In this document: positions 51,131 to 63,882 of the stretch, in pieces
Numbering within the stretch: position 1 is the stretch's first letter
How the letters are laid out: every line of letters starts with the position of its first letter
Assembly (NCBI GenBank): GCA_013176395.1
Contig: JABMLP010000023.1
Span: 992,001-1,056,000 of the forward strand
Direction of reading: 5' to 3'
Length of the DNA stretch: 64,000 bases
Source of the DNA: Venturia oleaginea
Taxonomy: Eukaryota; Ascomycota; Dothideomycetes; Venturiales; Venturiaceae
Notes under the pieces: generated by a model
Told to the model about the DNA's origin: nothing
Database searches by the model: none
What the model saw: the letters and a program-made list of their open reading frames with translations, nothing else
Made by a program: the position numbers and the translations under genes

Positions 51131-54100
51131 TCAACCCTTGTTGACCCACCATTCTCTAAGTTTCTGAACAAAGTCCCTCTCCTCGTCTCCTCTCTGTGCT
51201 TCGGCGGCGGTACATACTTCGCGATCCTCCAATGTAAGCTCTGTTCCTGCCTTTATTTTCTGAGACCACACAGGTGGACTGTCGTCCGAAGACAAATCGT
51301 TCTCTTCGACTTTGAGATTGAATTTCCAAGCACACCAAGAGCTGCTTTCGTTGCTTCTCATGTAGAGACCAACACCCTTCCTTGTGGGGAGGACGTTGAA
51401 ACCGCGAAGCAAGATAATATCTCCATTCTCGAGAATCGGCAAAGCGGGTTTCCAAGGCCTGTATATTTTCACGCTCACTTTGTTCGGCCAGAAGTCTTCA
51501 TCGGAGATAAGAAACTCGGTTACATAGTCCTTCGGTCCTCTCTCTGCCCTAAGCGGTCGCGTCGAGGATTTCGTTACGAGAGCAATGGCGTCTGTAAGGT
51601 CGTTGGGGAACTGCAAGGCCTGTGTCGAGATCTTGGTCATTAGATTAGAAAGTGGCGTGTAGTAGCCCCAAGAAGTATTCAGACCCTTGATTTGTGACGG
51701 CTGGCCTTGAGAGAATTTGAAATCTGGAAGTTGTGAGGATGGGTAGTCATCTTCATCGTCCTTTAAATCATCTCTGAGTGGCTGTCCCTGGTGCTCTACA
51801 GTTGGAGACAACGACACTCTGTCCTTGGCACCGTCAAACTGGCTGGAGCGCATGTCATCTTTCTCGTCAAATCCAACGCCTTCACTGTCGAATCTATCTC
51901 CGTGCAGGGTCGGACTCTCGGGCATAGGCTCATCCTCGAATGACTGGGGTGGCGAAGAGAGCTGATACTGGTGCTTGAGCTTGCGAGGCGATAGCCAACG
52001 ATCGAGCTTCGACACGGCTTCATGGCGCGCTTCCATCGAAGGTTCATATCGATGCTTGGGCTTACGAGGGGAGAGCCATGTATCGAGATTCGAGGATGAC
52101 CCGTTGCTCGCTTCCCTGATTTTTTGACTTAGTTTTTCCGACTCTTCCAAAAATGCTTCGAAGAAGGTTTTGCCGTGCGGATTTTTCAATTTTGCCACTA
52201 ATAATTTAGATGCGTCCTGCGGTGACGCTTCAACAGACTGTGCGTCTTTCTTAGCACGCGCCATAGTTTTCTCGACCTTCTGGCTAGATTTGCTGTGATA
52301 TTGGAAGTCCACGTCGAGAGATTGCTGCGGTGCCCGTGATCGTTGATCGTGCCGAGAAGAATTCAAGGTATTTTGCGTTAGCTCTGGCGTGGGTGGAAAT
52401 GTGCTCTCATTGTCAAGGACCAGGAAGCTAGACTGAGAATGTGTGAATTGACTGGCTTCGGGGGTCATCAAAGTGCTTTCTGCCATAGATTGCCGAGGAC
52501 GTGATCTTTGTCTTCGAGAAGACTGCTGGGGTTGGGTAATTTTACTTTTTGGGTTCATATACAAACTCTGATCGTCTGGATAAACATGTGACATCACAAC
52601 AGGAGGAGAGGACATCGGTTGGGCGTTATGTCCCTCGATACCATGTGGCGAGTCATCAGTGCTCACTCTTATCTGAGTGACCGGACTGTCGTTTTCATCA
52701 TCAGTAGTGGCTGCCGAGTCGTGACCTCGACTTGACGGAGGCGCTGTCGTGACAGATCCATCAGAATGAACCATCCCCTCGAACGTATCCTGGATCACAA
52801 GTCTTGGTCTTTTGAACGTATCTTGGGAAGATGTAGGAGCTTGTGAGGATTGGCGCCTAAGTTGAGTAGTGAATTGACTACCACCTAGCGCCCTGCGCTG
52901 GCTAACACGGGGTGCAAATGTGACTGCCGGACGTCGTTTGGAGCGAGGCGACGCTGGAGGCAAGTTATAGGTTTTCTTTGATACGGATAAAGTCTGTTGT
53001 TGCTCATATTCGGAAGGATCTATGGATTGGTCCTCCATGGGCTCATCCGCGGCTGGCGCGTAGTCGTCCATAACATCTGCTAGTGCGTGATCTTCCGTTG
53101 GTCCGACATCCATGTAGGATTGCTCGTAAGAATGTTTGATCTCCATCCTTTCGGTAGGCTCGTGCTTGATAGTAGGCAACGGTGCTGTGCTGGGTACAGT
53201 GTAGGCTTCCTCTTCACTCTCCGAGTCGCTGCCTAATTGAATCACCACAGCTTTCCTTGTTTGGGGCAATGGGGCTGTTGAAGATGGAACACGATCGTTG
53301 ATGGGTACTGCCATAGACGGCGCCAAGTTCGAGGCATGCAGAGTGTCTAAGATAGGCATCGATGATGAATGGCGATCTTCAGACATTAGCTCTGATGCGA
53401 AACTTGATGAAGGTGGAATGTCGTTGGCACCATCGAAGGATGGGATGTACTGGCTGCCAGACGGCTCCCAGCCACGCGTTCTCGAACCCTGATCCGGACC
53501 ATCGTCTTCCTCGGAGCTACTCGATTTCATCACATTATCGTCCTCGTTCTCGTCGTCCATTTCAGATTCAGAATCTTCCTCGTCTTCTTCATCCTCTTCG
53601 GATGCCTCTCCAGCCTCGTCATCAATCAAATTGGTGCGTGCGGCTCGAGCATCTTCCTCATCTCCGTCCACAGACTCCAGATCGCTGTCAGCTTCCAAGG
53701 AGGACTTGTCGTCACTGTCGGATAATAAGCTAATGACTTCCCTGACTGATTTTGGTGGTCCTGTAGAGGTTGACAAAGGGGGACCAAGCCTGTTATCTAG
53801 CCCTATCGGAACTGCGCCTTCATCATCATCCTCATCCTCGTCATCCTTGTATTCGTATTCGCCTTCATGCTCGTCTGTATTGTACTCTCCTTCATCTTCC
53901 TCATCGCCCATGCCAGGATATCGCTCTGGTACAGTGTCCTCTACTTCGCCATCATCGGTTCTGTCATCATCGCCCACATCCAAATCTTGCTCTCGAGCCA
54001 TCACTTCTTCTTGTTCGTCCCCTTCACTCTCACCATAAGCGGCGTGCTCTGAACCAACACTGTTCACCACAAAGCCATCTGATTTAGGTATTTCGACGGC

Positions 54101-56652
54101 TCTAAGATGGGCTGGAGCAGGAACATGATCTACTTCCGATATACTGGCTTGGGAAGCATATTCGAGGACATCGTCCACCAGAGGCAGATCTGGGTACTTG
54201 ACTTTGATTGGTCGAGTTGCATCATCGTCCACTTTGTCAAAATCCAACATTTCAGCATCGGCTACTTCACCATCAGGTTGCTCAGCATTATCGAGCTCGG
54301 CATCAGCAATTTCAGCCCCGGCCATTTCTGTGGGTGCCTTAACAGACACCACTTGCTCCTTCATGTAAGAGATTTGTGTATCGATGACAGAAGTGTTATG
54401 CATCATATCTTGATGCAGTATTGGATCAGGTTGAGCATCAACAAGAGCACCAACAGCTTTGGTTTCGGTTTCTGTCACATTTTTAGGCGAAGAAGCTTGT
54501 GAAGGAGAGAAGTTGATCGGAAGTCTATCTTGAGGCGGCTCATCTCTAAGCACAGCCGATTCGAGAACCTCTTCTGGCACAGTTTCAGCATTGAGGATTT
54601 CGTGATTAAGAGTAATCGCAAGCTGCTGTTTGGGCAAATCTTGCTCAACTTTCCCTTGCATGGCTCCCAATCGAGGTGATGCGGTGTTATCAATGTCCGG
54701 ATCATCGACTTCTGTCGAGTAGCGTCGATCGAGACCATCACTTTCAAATCCAAATCCAAAGCCGAATCCTGGTAGACTTTTTCGCAGAGGAACTATGAAG
54801 CCCTGTGAAGGTTGCCAGTCGGACGCACCATCGTCCATGTAAGAAGTGGTCAGGTTGTCCCCAGAAAAAGGGGAAGGCAAGGGCAAAGCTGCGGATTGTT
54901 GTGGCCGCAAGTCTGGAGTCTTCGGAGATCTTGGTCTCGAAGGGGGCGCCATTGAAATCACTGAATCTACGTCAAAATTCGAGGTTTGGATCATGGGTAG
55001 AGAAGGTGGTGCCATGGCGGGTGTTGGTACGTCGTGGCCTGGTAGAGATGGGCCAATATTATCGGAAGCTTGCCTCGCGAATAACTCTATTCCATTCTTT
55101 TGCTGCGCCTGCGACTCGCTTTCAATCTTATCATGTTGAGAATACCGGTGTCTTTGCAAATCTCCCGATTTGACTTCTTGTATGACGGTTGCTTTATTGT
55201 CAATCTCCTCTGTGTTGTCCTCTTGGCTCTCGGACTCATATCTCTCTCGTCTCTCATGCCCCAAACCTTCTCCCTGTAATTGGTCCCTCTCCTGGTTTTC
55301 TATCTCAAGTTCACTTTGCCCATGCGAATGTCTCTCGAACACCTCGTCGTCAACCTCATCACTTTCAAGCAATTCTCTTGCAAGAGAGCTTGTACGTTGC
55401 AACGGTATATATGAACTCTCGCCGTCAGGACCACCAAAAATCGTACCGTTCCTAACGCTGTCCAATGCCTCGATGCTGTCGCTCGAAGGCAGATTGAAGA
55501 ATGAATCCTCTTCCTCTTGCAATGACGCTGCATCCAGCTGTTCGGCGAAATCAGGCAGAAGCTCGGTGTCAAAATCCATCGGTTCGCCTATGCCTTCGTT
55601 GGTTTCCGCAAAGGTCGCGTCACGGAAGACAGAGAAAGACTGCCGCAGCGGCGATTCATAACTTCGTTCACGACTCATTCGATGAGGAATCGCTAATGCC
55701 TGAACGTCTTCCATGTCCGTGTCAACTTCGGTATCATCGGAAACCTGGTTCATCAGCTCTTGTGTGTATTGGGGCCTCAATTCGAGTGTATGAGTCCCGG
55801 TCGGTCGCGCGGATATCGGTGACGGTTCAGAAACTGGCGATTGTGATTCTTCGACAGATGGGCCCCTCGGCGACGCCTTCCTGGGTGAGAGCAGGTCCTC
55901 ATCATGGATCCAGTCCGCAGTCGTGTTCTTTTTAGTAGGCGAAGGTACATCATTTTCGACTGTCCACCGTGCCTCATTTCCCCACGAGTGTCTCGCTTTC
56001 TTCCGTATTGGTTCTCCTTCTTTTCTCACAAAGGGATCGAACGGTGAATCAACCAATACACCTCCAGAAACACGCGCTCGTTTGTGAAAGGCTGAACTCG
56101 CTGGCGTGGAAAGGTCATTCAGTTCCGAAAGTCTGTGGTTGGCATAGGAGATGTTGAGGCCGGTGGGTGTGAGAGGAGAAATCGATCGGCTGCGTTCGGA
56201 GACAAGGTCATCTTCTAACTTGATTTTCGCAAGTTCCTGGCCATGGCGAATAATCTAGGAGTCGCTAATCAACAATTGAGACGTGTCTGATGTCCGCCTT
56301 GACCTACCTGGCATACAAGCTTTCGCTTGAATAATAGCTCGGTATCTACGCTTCTCCCGGGCGTGGTGATTTCAGGATCAGCATCAAGCCACTGTACACC
56401 GTCCAAGTGCAGTTGTACCTCGTCACCACTTCCTATCCTTGTACGTGCCAAAGCAGCAGCACTTGGGCCTTGGAATCGCACAAGAACCTGTCCCTTCTTG
56501 TTTCGCAGTCTGAAGTCGGGTTCGGCCAGTAGAAGAGCAGATGTTTGCGTGGAGGAGCTGTAGGGCCATATGAGAGTGACGATTGCTTTGATGCATCGGG
56601 TCTCGGGGTACAGCAGCGAGCGCCCGAGGCGAGAAATGGCGATGGTCTCCAT
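51131..56652 (-). CDS. Giant acidic protein with C-terminal POT1/CDC13-type OB fold
   Basis: Exons 56652-56308 and 56254-51131 around a 53-bp intron (GTAGGT ... CTAG) join in frame to 1,822 residues. The N-terminus (about 1-115) looks like a small beta-rich fold (ALLLAEPDFRLRNKKGQVLV). The middle is long, disordered and very acidic (runs such as EDEEDEEDSESEMDDENEDD), with many Ser/Gln/Pro stretches. The last about 190 residues (TPLSNLMTKISTQALQF, KDYVTEFLISDEDFWPNKV, GDIILLRGFNVLPTRKGVGL, SSSWCAWKF) match the OB fold of telomeric single-strand DNA-binding proteins of the POT1/CDC13 type. It would be nuclear and bind single-stranded, perhaps telomeric, DNA. Function is inferred from that fold alone; it is much longer than typical POT1. 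Confidence 0.75.
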
Positions 56653-57187
56653 GTTTCTGGCGCGGAGATGGTGAGAGGCACTGAACTGGGGTTAATATGG
56701 TGCCGTCACCAAGCCCGTGGCGTGCTGATGCGGACCATTGGAGAGCGGACGGTTGGATCGCAGGCAGAGAGGTGTTTCGCGAGGCGACGACGAGGAAGAC
56801 GCGATGGTGCTGAAAACACGAACGCAAGTCGAGTCACGTTCTTCGTGGCTGTGGAGGGGGTTAGGGGGGCTTTCCAAATGAGAGCAAGATTTTCATGATT
56901 TTATTTCTCATTTTCACTTTTGCCGCTTCCCACACATTTAGATACTATGCATCCAGCTTCTTCGGGTACATGCCGACCTCACAATCCTATGGTTGAACGC
57001 ATGCCCTGCCCTGCTCTGCATAATCGAACAAGCAATCACAAAGCCATCAAGCATCAATGGCTAAGACCGCAATCAATCACATCAAAGCACGTCAGAAATG
57101 GAAAGACTTTTGGATTCTAGGCATGACACCTTCTGGCTACATCATAATCATATCCCGCATCGCTCATAACAACAGCATTACATGGCC
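56653..57187. other. Intergenic, no gene recognised
   Basis: Promoter and leader of the OB-fold protein gene and 3' region of the thioredoxin-like gene. Confidence 0.5.
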
Positions 57188-57594
57188 TTAAACAAGGATA
57201 GAGGCAATCTCCTTGGCCTTCTCCTCATCGAGACCCTCAACCTTCTTCAGCTCCTTTCCGTTCTTGTAGACGACAACGGTTGGGGTAGAATTGATGTCGA
57301 AGAATTCCTTGGCTGTGGGATATTCTTCAATGTCGACCTTGAAGGCCTTGGTGTTGTGCTCGAACTTCTTGCCAGCGCTGTTGTTTGTTAGTTGATGATT
57401 GTTGGAGTTACTGGTGGCTGGAGCCTACGCATCGGCCTTCTCTGAGACTTCACCGGAGTAAGCGTAGATGAGGACGTACTTGTCCTCAGTGGCGAGGGCA
57501 GCGTCGAAGTCAGCTTTGCTTAGGGCATGTTAGCATTCATTCCATCATGCACACGACAATGGACCTACCTCTTAAGATCTTGGTGGGAGGTCAT
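57188..57594 (-). CDS. Thioredoxin-like protein lacking the CxxC active site
   Basis: Three exons (57594-57569, 57518-57429, 57377-57188) with introns of 50 and 51 bp give 101 residues, the usual thioredoxin length. The fold is recognisable from KADFDAALATEDKYVLIYAY, the cis-Pro loop INSTPTVVVYKNGKELKKVEG and the final helix. At the place of WCGPC the sequence reads YSGEVSEKADA, and the whole protein contains no cysteine. It therefore cannot do disulphide exchange and may act as a chaperone-like or binding protein. A TATA box (GTATAAAGAGG) lies near 57706. The first exon (26 bp) is short, but its joint is in frame. Confidence 0.8.
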
Positions 57595-59610
57595 ATTGAA
57601 TGGTTGAAGTGATAGTAGACGAGTTTGAAGTGTGGTAAAGTTGAGTTGAGAAGTTTGGAAACTTTTTGATGAATAGATTCAAAAGAGCAGCAACCTCGAC
57701 CTCTTTATACCCCCCCTTCTCAGCTTAACAACGCTTCCCCTCCTCCACCGCTCCTCTGCACGTCTGCGTTCTAAAGTAATGCCGATCAGGTCGTATCTCA
57801 CCTGGTCCTGGGACGGGACAGGAAGACACACATTAGCCCTGCATGATATACCCATCACCAACATGAACCAATGAATTCCATGGCCAGATTTCATCCCACC
57901 ACTTCTCCCGCCGCTAATGGCGGGATTGCATACCTTGCAGCCTTGTGGAAAAAGGAGAGCCGGATTGTTTGATGTGGTGGCTTGATAAGCGTTTGAGACG
58001 CCTGCTGCTATTTTTGTATCCTAAGTGATTAAGGATGGGTGAGAGGCTGATATGTCCAGGTTGAGACAGCCGAGGTCTGTACGGAGTACTGGCAGCTGCT
58101 CGTGTCAGAGTTCGTGATGATGGGAGTGACTTTGATATGCATAAATGGTTCGTGGCGGGTGTGGATTAATTGACAGATTTTCAGAAGACGCTGAAATGCA
58201 TGCAATTACGGAGTATTGTAGTCTCATGGACGGGCGATGGGCTATCTTTGACTTGTCTTGACACGGTTTGGGGTCGGACTCGGGCTGATGTTGTCTTGTC
58301 TTGCGGAGGCCTAGTTCTACGGAGTAAGCTTTTCAGGAGGCCTTGAAGCGCGTCCGTTCAGGAGGTGGCGAGTCCATCAACAACAACAACAACAACAACA
58401 AGAGAATGATTCTTAGACTCGAGTGCGTTGACGTTCGTTCAACATCTGATCGCACAAACATATGGCCCGCATTTGGCTTGCAGAGAGCTGCATGCAAGTG
58501 TTGATTGTCTGATTGTCTCCGTCCAGGTGTCGGAGAACAGGTTGAAGCAAGCCTGGGCGCCTTGCGAGTCCGCGGACATTGTGAATCCAAGTGCGCTGTT
58601 CGTCGGCTCAATCCCTGCTTCTCGGCTCCCTATCCTTCCACTTCCATAAAGTCAAACTTTAGCAAGTCTATATCGATACCGATACCACTAATCCTTCTTG
58701 CCCCTTTACGCTCTTTCCCCTCCGCTCTCTAATCCTCCTTCTCGCCCCTCATCGTCCACTAAGCGGGTGCCAAGCATAAGCCCAAGCCACTCCATCTTTG
58801 CAGTTACTAGCCAAGCCGCCGGAATCGCTTCCTGAGAGGCAGTTCCTCGTTGGAAATGAAGGGGAGCCATGATTGTTTTGACGGATTGTGAGTTGGTGTA
58901 TGGGACGCGATCTAGGTCCAAGTGTTTGAACAGTGTGAGGATGACGCTGATGGTGAACGAGCAAGAGGGGGTAAGACCATGTTATCAACGCGAGTGATAA
59001 TATAAGGAATAGTCGATGAAACATCCTTGCTGTCATCATGGAAAAGAAATGTTTTCTGAGATGGTAGATATAAGAAGTCGGCGACTGAGGTCGAATGAGT
59101 CTCTTTCAGCTGCTTGTTGAAACTGGTCGGTGGGATGAGAAAGATACCACAACAGTGAAAGCGATAAATCCTCACTATAAATCAATCAAGCAGCTTCGCC
59201 AAAAAAATCATGCTTGCTTCCGAAAGCTTGTCGTGAAGGTCAATTTGAAATCTTGAAGTCAAGTTCATCAGTACCAATCAGGGCAAAAATATCTACTCCG
59301 GAGTAGGGCTTCATTCGATTAATGTAACATGCACACCTCTGGCTGATAATTTGTAACAATTGGTAATATTTCAGCAGTTCAGGATCGATGCCAAATAATT
59401 TCTATCGGTTTTCGCACATTAAATTACCATGATATCACCACCGGTCTTGAGATAGAGGCCGGGAGTCAACGATACTTTCGATGTGAGAGTGAGATTGAAG
59501 GGGCATTGAAGTGACAACCTCGCTGTGCATGGATCCTACCAAACTATCGTCATTACCATTGCTTGTCTGTGTCTATTCATAAACCAACATTAGCACGCTC
59601 CTCGTTACCC
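57595..59610. other. Long intergenic region, no convincing gene
   Basis: About 2 kb. It includes a CAA microsatellite (about 58377-58401). The minus frame 59039-58749 (96 codons) begins MMTARMFHRLFLILSLALIT, like a signal peptide, and has only two cysteines; a small secreted protein is possible but unsupported. The right end holds the 3' region of xrn1. Confidence 0.45.
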
Positions 59611-62600
59611 TCAAGCTGGTGGGGCAGTAGCTGCAACATTCTCACTCCCACCCCGACCTCCACGACCACGTCCGCGTGGTCCACCGCGTCCACCGCGACC
59701 TCCTCGAGGCGCATTGAGGTTAGCGGGTGGTGGGACAGCATTGTAGGACTGCTGTACTGGTTGTCCAACGCTATTGTGAATGCCACCCTGTTGAAGACTG
59801 CCGCGTCCTCTACCGCGAAATGGGGCTGGACCTCCGCCTCGTCCTCCTCGTGGCACGAAGCCTGGTTGGGCACCGTTAGTGTTGTTGACATTCGCGTAGC
59901 CTGCACGACCACGACCAGATGGTGGGCCGTTGTGGAATGGCAGTTGTTGGTGGCCGAAGCCGCTAAGAGAAGTTTAGCATGTATCAATATACTCTCACGA
60001 GATCAAGGCCTACTTCTGTTTGTCCTGATTGCCATATCCACCTGCATGCTCGCGAGGAGTCCATGCTGGCTGTTGAGGTGCACCAGCAGGGCGAAGCTGA
60101 CCTGGGCCATTTGGTGCGCCATATCCACGCTGGCCAAGGGGTTGGGAGTACTGACCAGGTGCCTTGGCCTTGGAAGCCTGGGATCCAGCAACCAATTGTT
60201 TGTTGGTGATGTTGAGGACTGAATCCGATGGAACAGTAGATCCAAAGAATGGCTGGCAGCGCTGGCCGAGGGAAGTACCAGACATGAAAGACGAGTCAAA
60301 AACAATGTCTAACAATGTTTGTCTTGGAGTGCGCGTCAATCCAACAACAGTTCCGCGCTGAGCGATTGGAACGCGTCCCGAACTGAGGACATAGACGACT
60401 CGATCTCCAAGGCTAAATTTTTGTCCACTGATGCGAGTCTCTGCGTCTGGAGGATTGAGAAGAGCATTGCGGGGGACGCTCTTGACAGTCTTGGGGGTTG
60501 CTTGCGAAGTGGCCATGTTCTGCGCGGCAAGCTGTTGAATAGCACCCACCGCATCGGAATCGAGCTGTTCGGCGTCGAGCGGGACCTTGTCGAATCCCTT
60601 GGATTCTATAGACTTGAGCCATGCACCGATTTCCTTGACTTTCGACTTCGCGATCTTCTCTTCGTAAAACATGGTGTCCTCGTAAATGTTACCTTTCGGG
60701 TTCATGCTAATACCGGCAATGAATTCTGGGAACTTGGTCATATACTGTACCAAAAGGTCGACAGCTTTGGGACTATACTCCCAACCAGACTGGTTCTTTC
60801 GAGAATATCCCAGCACTTTGAGTCCCTTAGCCTCGAATTTGAGGTTCAAGCCAAGGTTAAGTTTGAGGCCGCTGGACTCGACAGTGAGCGAAGAAGTGAT
60901 CTTGCTCAACGCAAGCGAGTTCATTTGCAATTGTTTAGCGACGGCGTAAGAGGGAGTCCATTTCACTGCCTGATCGGCGTTCCGTACGGCGAGGAGACCA
61001 AAGTCTGGCTCTTTCTTCGTCAGTACAGATACCCACAAGTTCATCTTTCCATTTTCATGGCCGATGACTTCACATGGGCGTCCGTACGCGTAGTCACCCA
61101 GGAAGAACGCTTTCGAACCGACAGGGAACTCCTCTTCAACTGGCACAGACGCTTTCTCGATAAAGCGCTGGTCTCGACTGTAAACCTCGTCCACAATGAT
61201 TTGTGGAGCATAGTCGGTCTCAGTGCCGGGAATCTCGCCGTATTCTTTGATGGTAGCGCCGTCGTCCGTCTTCTTCAGACCCTTGAGCATGTCGACATGC
61301 ACGAGAGCTTCAACGGAGCCAATGACCATACCAAGCTTTTTACTGTATGTGCTTTCAACACGATCAGCCTTGCGCTTGAAGTTTTCAATGCCTCGTGGGT
61401 CATGCTCGAACTGGTCGATACGTCCTGAACCATCTTTTGCAAGAACATAGCTGAAGAGCTCGTCCGATACGCGAACGATCTTCGCTTCTTGCAAGAATGG
61501 ATAGCCAACATAAACGGCTTTGCCAAGCTTGGATTTTGCAACCTGTGGAGTTGCACGGGTTTCAGAATCGGTCAGAGTCACCACCATGCTCTCGTTGCGC
61601 GAGTCTGATTGGAAAATATTGACTCCGTGAAAGTCGAGCTGTCCAGAGAATGGCAGCGTCTTCAAGCTGGGGAAGCCAGCGAGAGCTTCGGTACCTAGCT
61701 GTGCGCCAGGCATAAGCCCGATGAAGTATTCGAGGCCGTCCATGACTGGGAGCTCGTAGATGTTCTCAATACAATGGCAGTGCTCCAAGTCCGGAAAGAA
61801 GCTAGGTAAGGACGATGGATAGATGAAATCGACGTTTTGTTGGTAGGTGAATTTCAGCGATGCGCCAAAAGAGTTGCGGTGAACTTCGTCCTCTGATAAC
61901 TGGCTATCCTTGGTAGCCATGGCTTTCAGAAGCTTATCTTCTTCGATGAAGGGAATCTTTACAACCGCTTCCCACTCTTGCTTCTTGCCATTCATGTCCA
62001 GCTCAAAGTCTCGGGGATAAAAGTCAATGATTGGCGAGTTCGGATCCGTCATGAGAGGCCAGTAAGCGGTAGGGACGATCGATTTACTGCGATCGGGAAG
62101 GACACCCATCAGCTGCTGAAACGGACGGAAAGGTTGACCAAGTTTGAAGTTAATGTCCGCCTTCAGTCCCTTCTTGACGTCTGAAATGAAAGGTGAGTAG
62201 TGGTACTGATAGTACCATGGCCAGGATGCAACTCCCTGGTAGTAGTAGTAAAGCACCCATTGGAGACCTTGAACATAGTTTTCAGCCAACTTGGTCAGTT
62301 CTGCCTCATTCTCCAAACCCCAGCCGAATTTGTCTTCGTAATGCTTGCTCTTCCACGAGTGGAACTTCTCGTCGTACTTTTTGTCCATGGCGGCCTGGGC
62401 CTCGTCCGCATTCATGTCAACGATCTTCGCGGACTGATATCGTTTGATGACTCGATTTAGAGCTAGCTGAGCTTCCGGGTCCTCCTCCTCCTCGCTCTCG
62501 TCGTCATCGAATTCAAGAGCTGGTGGGAATGAAAGCTGCATGTGTCGGTTGCCCTCGTCGTCTTGCACAGATTTCCACTGCACGTTGAGGCTGTCGGCAA

Positions 62601-63882
62601 GATCTTCCACGAATTTCCGATCGCGCGCGGGCAATGATACAGGCAAGTCGTACGGAGCTGCTTCTCCAGATTTGGGCTTGCTCGTGACCCACTTTCCGAC
62701 CTTGCTGAAGATCTTGCTCTGATCCGTCGTGATGACAAGCTGTCCCTTGCGTTTTGTCTTCTCCATAACGTCCTCGCGTTCCAAGCGCTTTCCCTTGAAC
62801 CAAGCAGCATCGGCGTTTTCGGCCTCAAAGAATCGAAATTCGACATGCGATAGCTCGTCCAGGAGCAAAGTCAAACGTTCCATGTTGATCACACCGCCTT
62901 CATTAATGTAGCCCTTCGCCTTGGGCAGAGTTGTCTTGTATACTTGGAACATGAGAGCGAGAGCGCCCTCGTTGATGTGCAAATGCGGAAGATTCGGCAA
63001 GAAATCGTTTCCAACGAAGAAAGCCATGAGAATGAAATCATCGATGACACGTTCCATGTCGAATGGAAAGTCTAGAGTGCCTGGCTCTTTCAGTTCCTGG
63101 AACTCCAGTTCCAGGTATTCTCGAACAATACAGAGATGCATTAAATAGAAATTCTGGTGTTCCAACTCCTTGGACTTGCCTTTGCTGCGGCCAAAGACGA
63201 CTTCCTCGCGAAGCAAGCAAAAGTGAGGGTCATGACTGAGCAGTCCCAACATGATAAGATCGGCATCCAATCCATAAAGACAGTGGCGACGATTGGGGTC
63301 GTAATCAGGCTGGGCTTTCGCCTGCCGGATGTATTCCATGATTTTGTGTTCTCCTTCTCCTGGAACCTCGTGTCCTGACAAGACGATTTCCACGCCCTGC
63401 CATTCTACGTCCTCAGAGACCTTCTTGTTGACAAAGTATTTGAGATGTTTGGTGAGGCGGGCCATGAACTGTGTACCGGGTGTGATACAATTGCTGTCAA
63501 AGGCGTCCTCCTTGGGCATCTCAACTCCCTCCTGTATTGCCTTTTCACGGGCCTTTTCGACGTCCAGGGCGGTTCGAAAGCGACGAGCGCGCTGCTGGTT
63601 CATCTTGGCACGAGGCGCAACGCCATCAATAGCCATGAAGAACAGCTTCTGCGGCTTGATTTTGCCAAAGAGGTGCTCGATGTAGTTGAAGATGGCGATG
63701 AACATCTGGTCCTCGCTCATTCGATGCGTAACTGAATCTGAATCATTGTGTGTGCAGTTGTGGATAATGCCATTCATATCGAGGTATAAGTTGTCGAACT
63801 CTGGTATGCGGTTCTCAGCGATGAGCTGAGAGATTGCTGGATAGCGTTCGGACATCCATCGAAAGAATTTTGGGACACCCAT
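59611..63882 (-). CDS. xrn1: 5'-3' exoribonuclease Xrn1
   Basis: Exon 63882-60014 and exon 59962-59611 join in frame across a 51-bp intron (GTAGGC ... CTTAG) to 1,406 residues. The N-terminus MGVPKFFRWMSERYP and the nuclease motifs DMNGIIHN (Asp 35), DGVAPRAKMNQQRARRFR, GEGEHKIMEYIR and YGLDADLIMLGLL are those of the XRN family catalytic domain; the helical middle (FVGNDFLPNLPHLHINEGAL) and the SH3-like and linker regions follow. Xrn1 degrades decapped mRNA in the cytoplasm. The length and C-terminus are those of Xrn1, not of the nuclear Rat1, which is shorter. The final exon encodes an RGG-rich tail (GRGGGPAPFRGRGRG, PRGGRGGRGGPRGRGRGGRG) that may bind RNA. No damage is seen. Confidence 0.95.

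Noticed and set aside
53631..54087. Ser-rich and His/Pro-rich plus frames opposite the OB-fold gene
   Set aside because: They are antisense shadows of the acidic low-complexity region of that gene.
58749..59039. 96-codon minus frame with a signal-like start
   Set aside because: Two cysteines only and no other support; noted in the intergenic entry instead of being called a gene.
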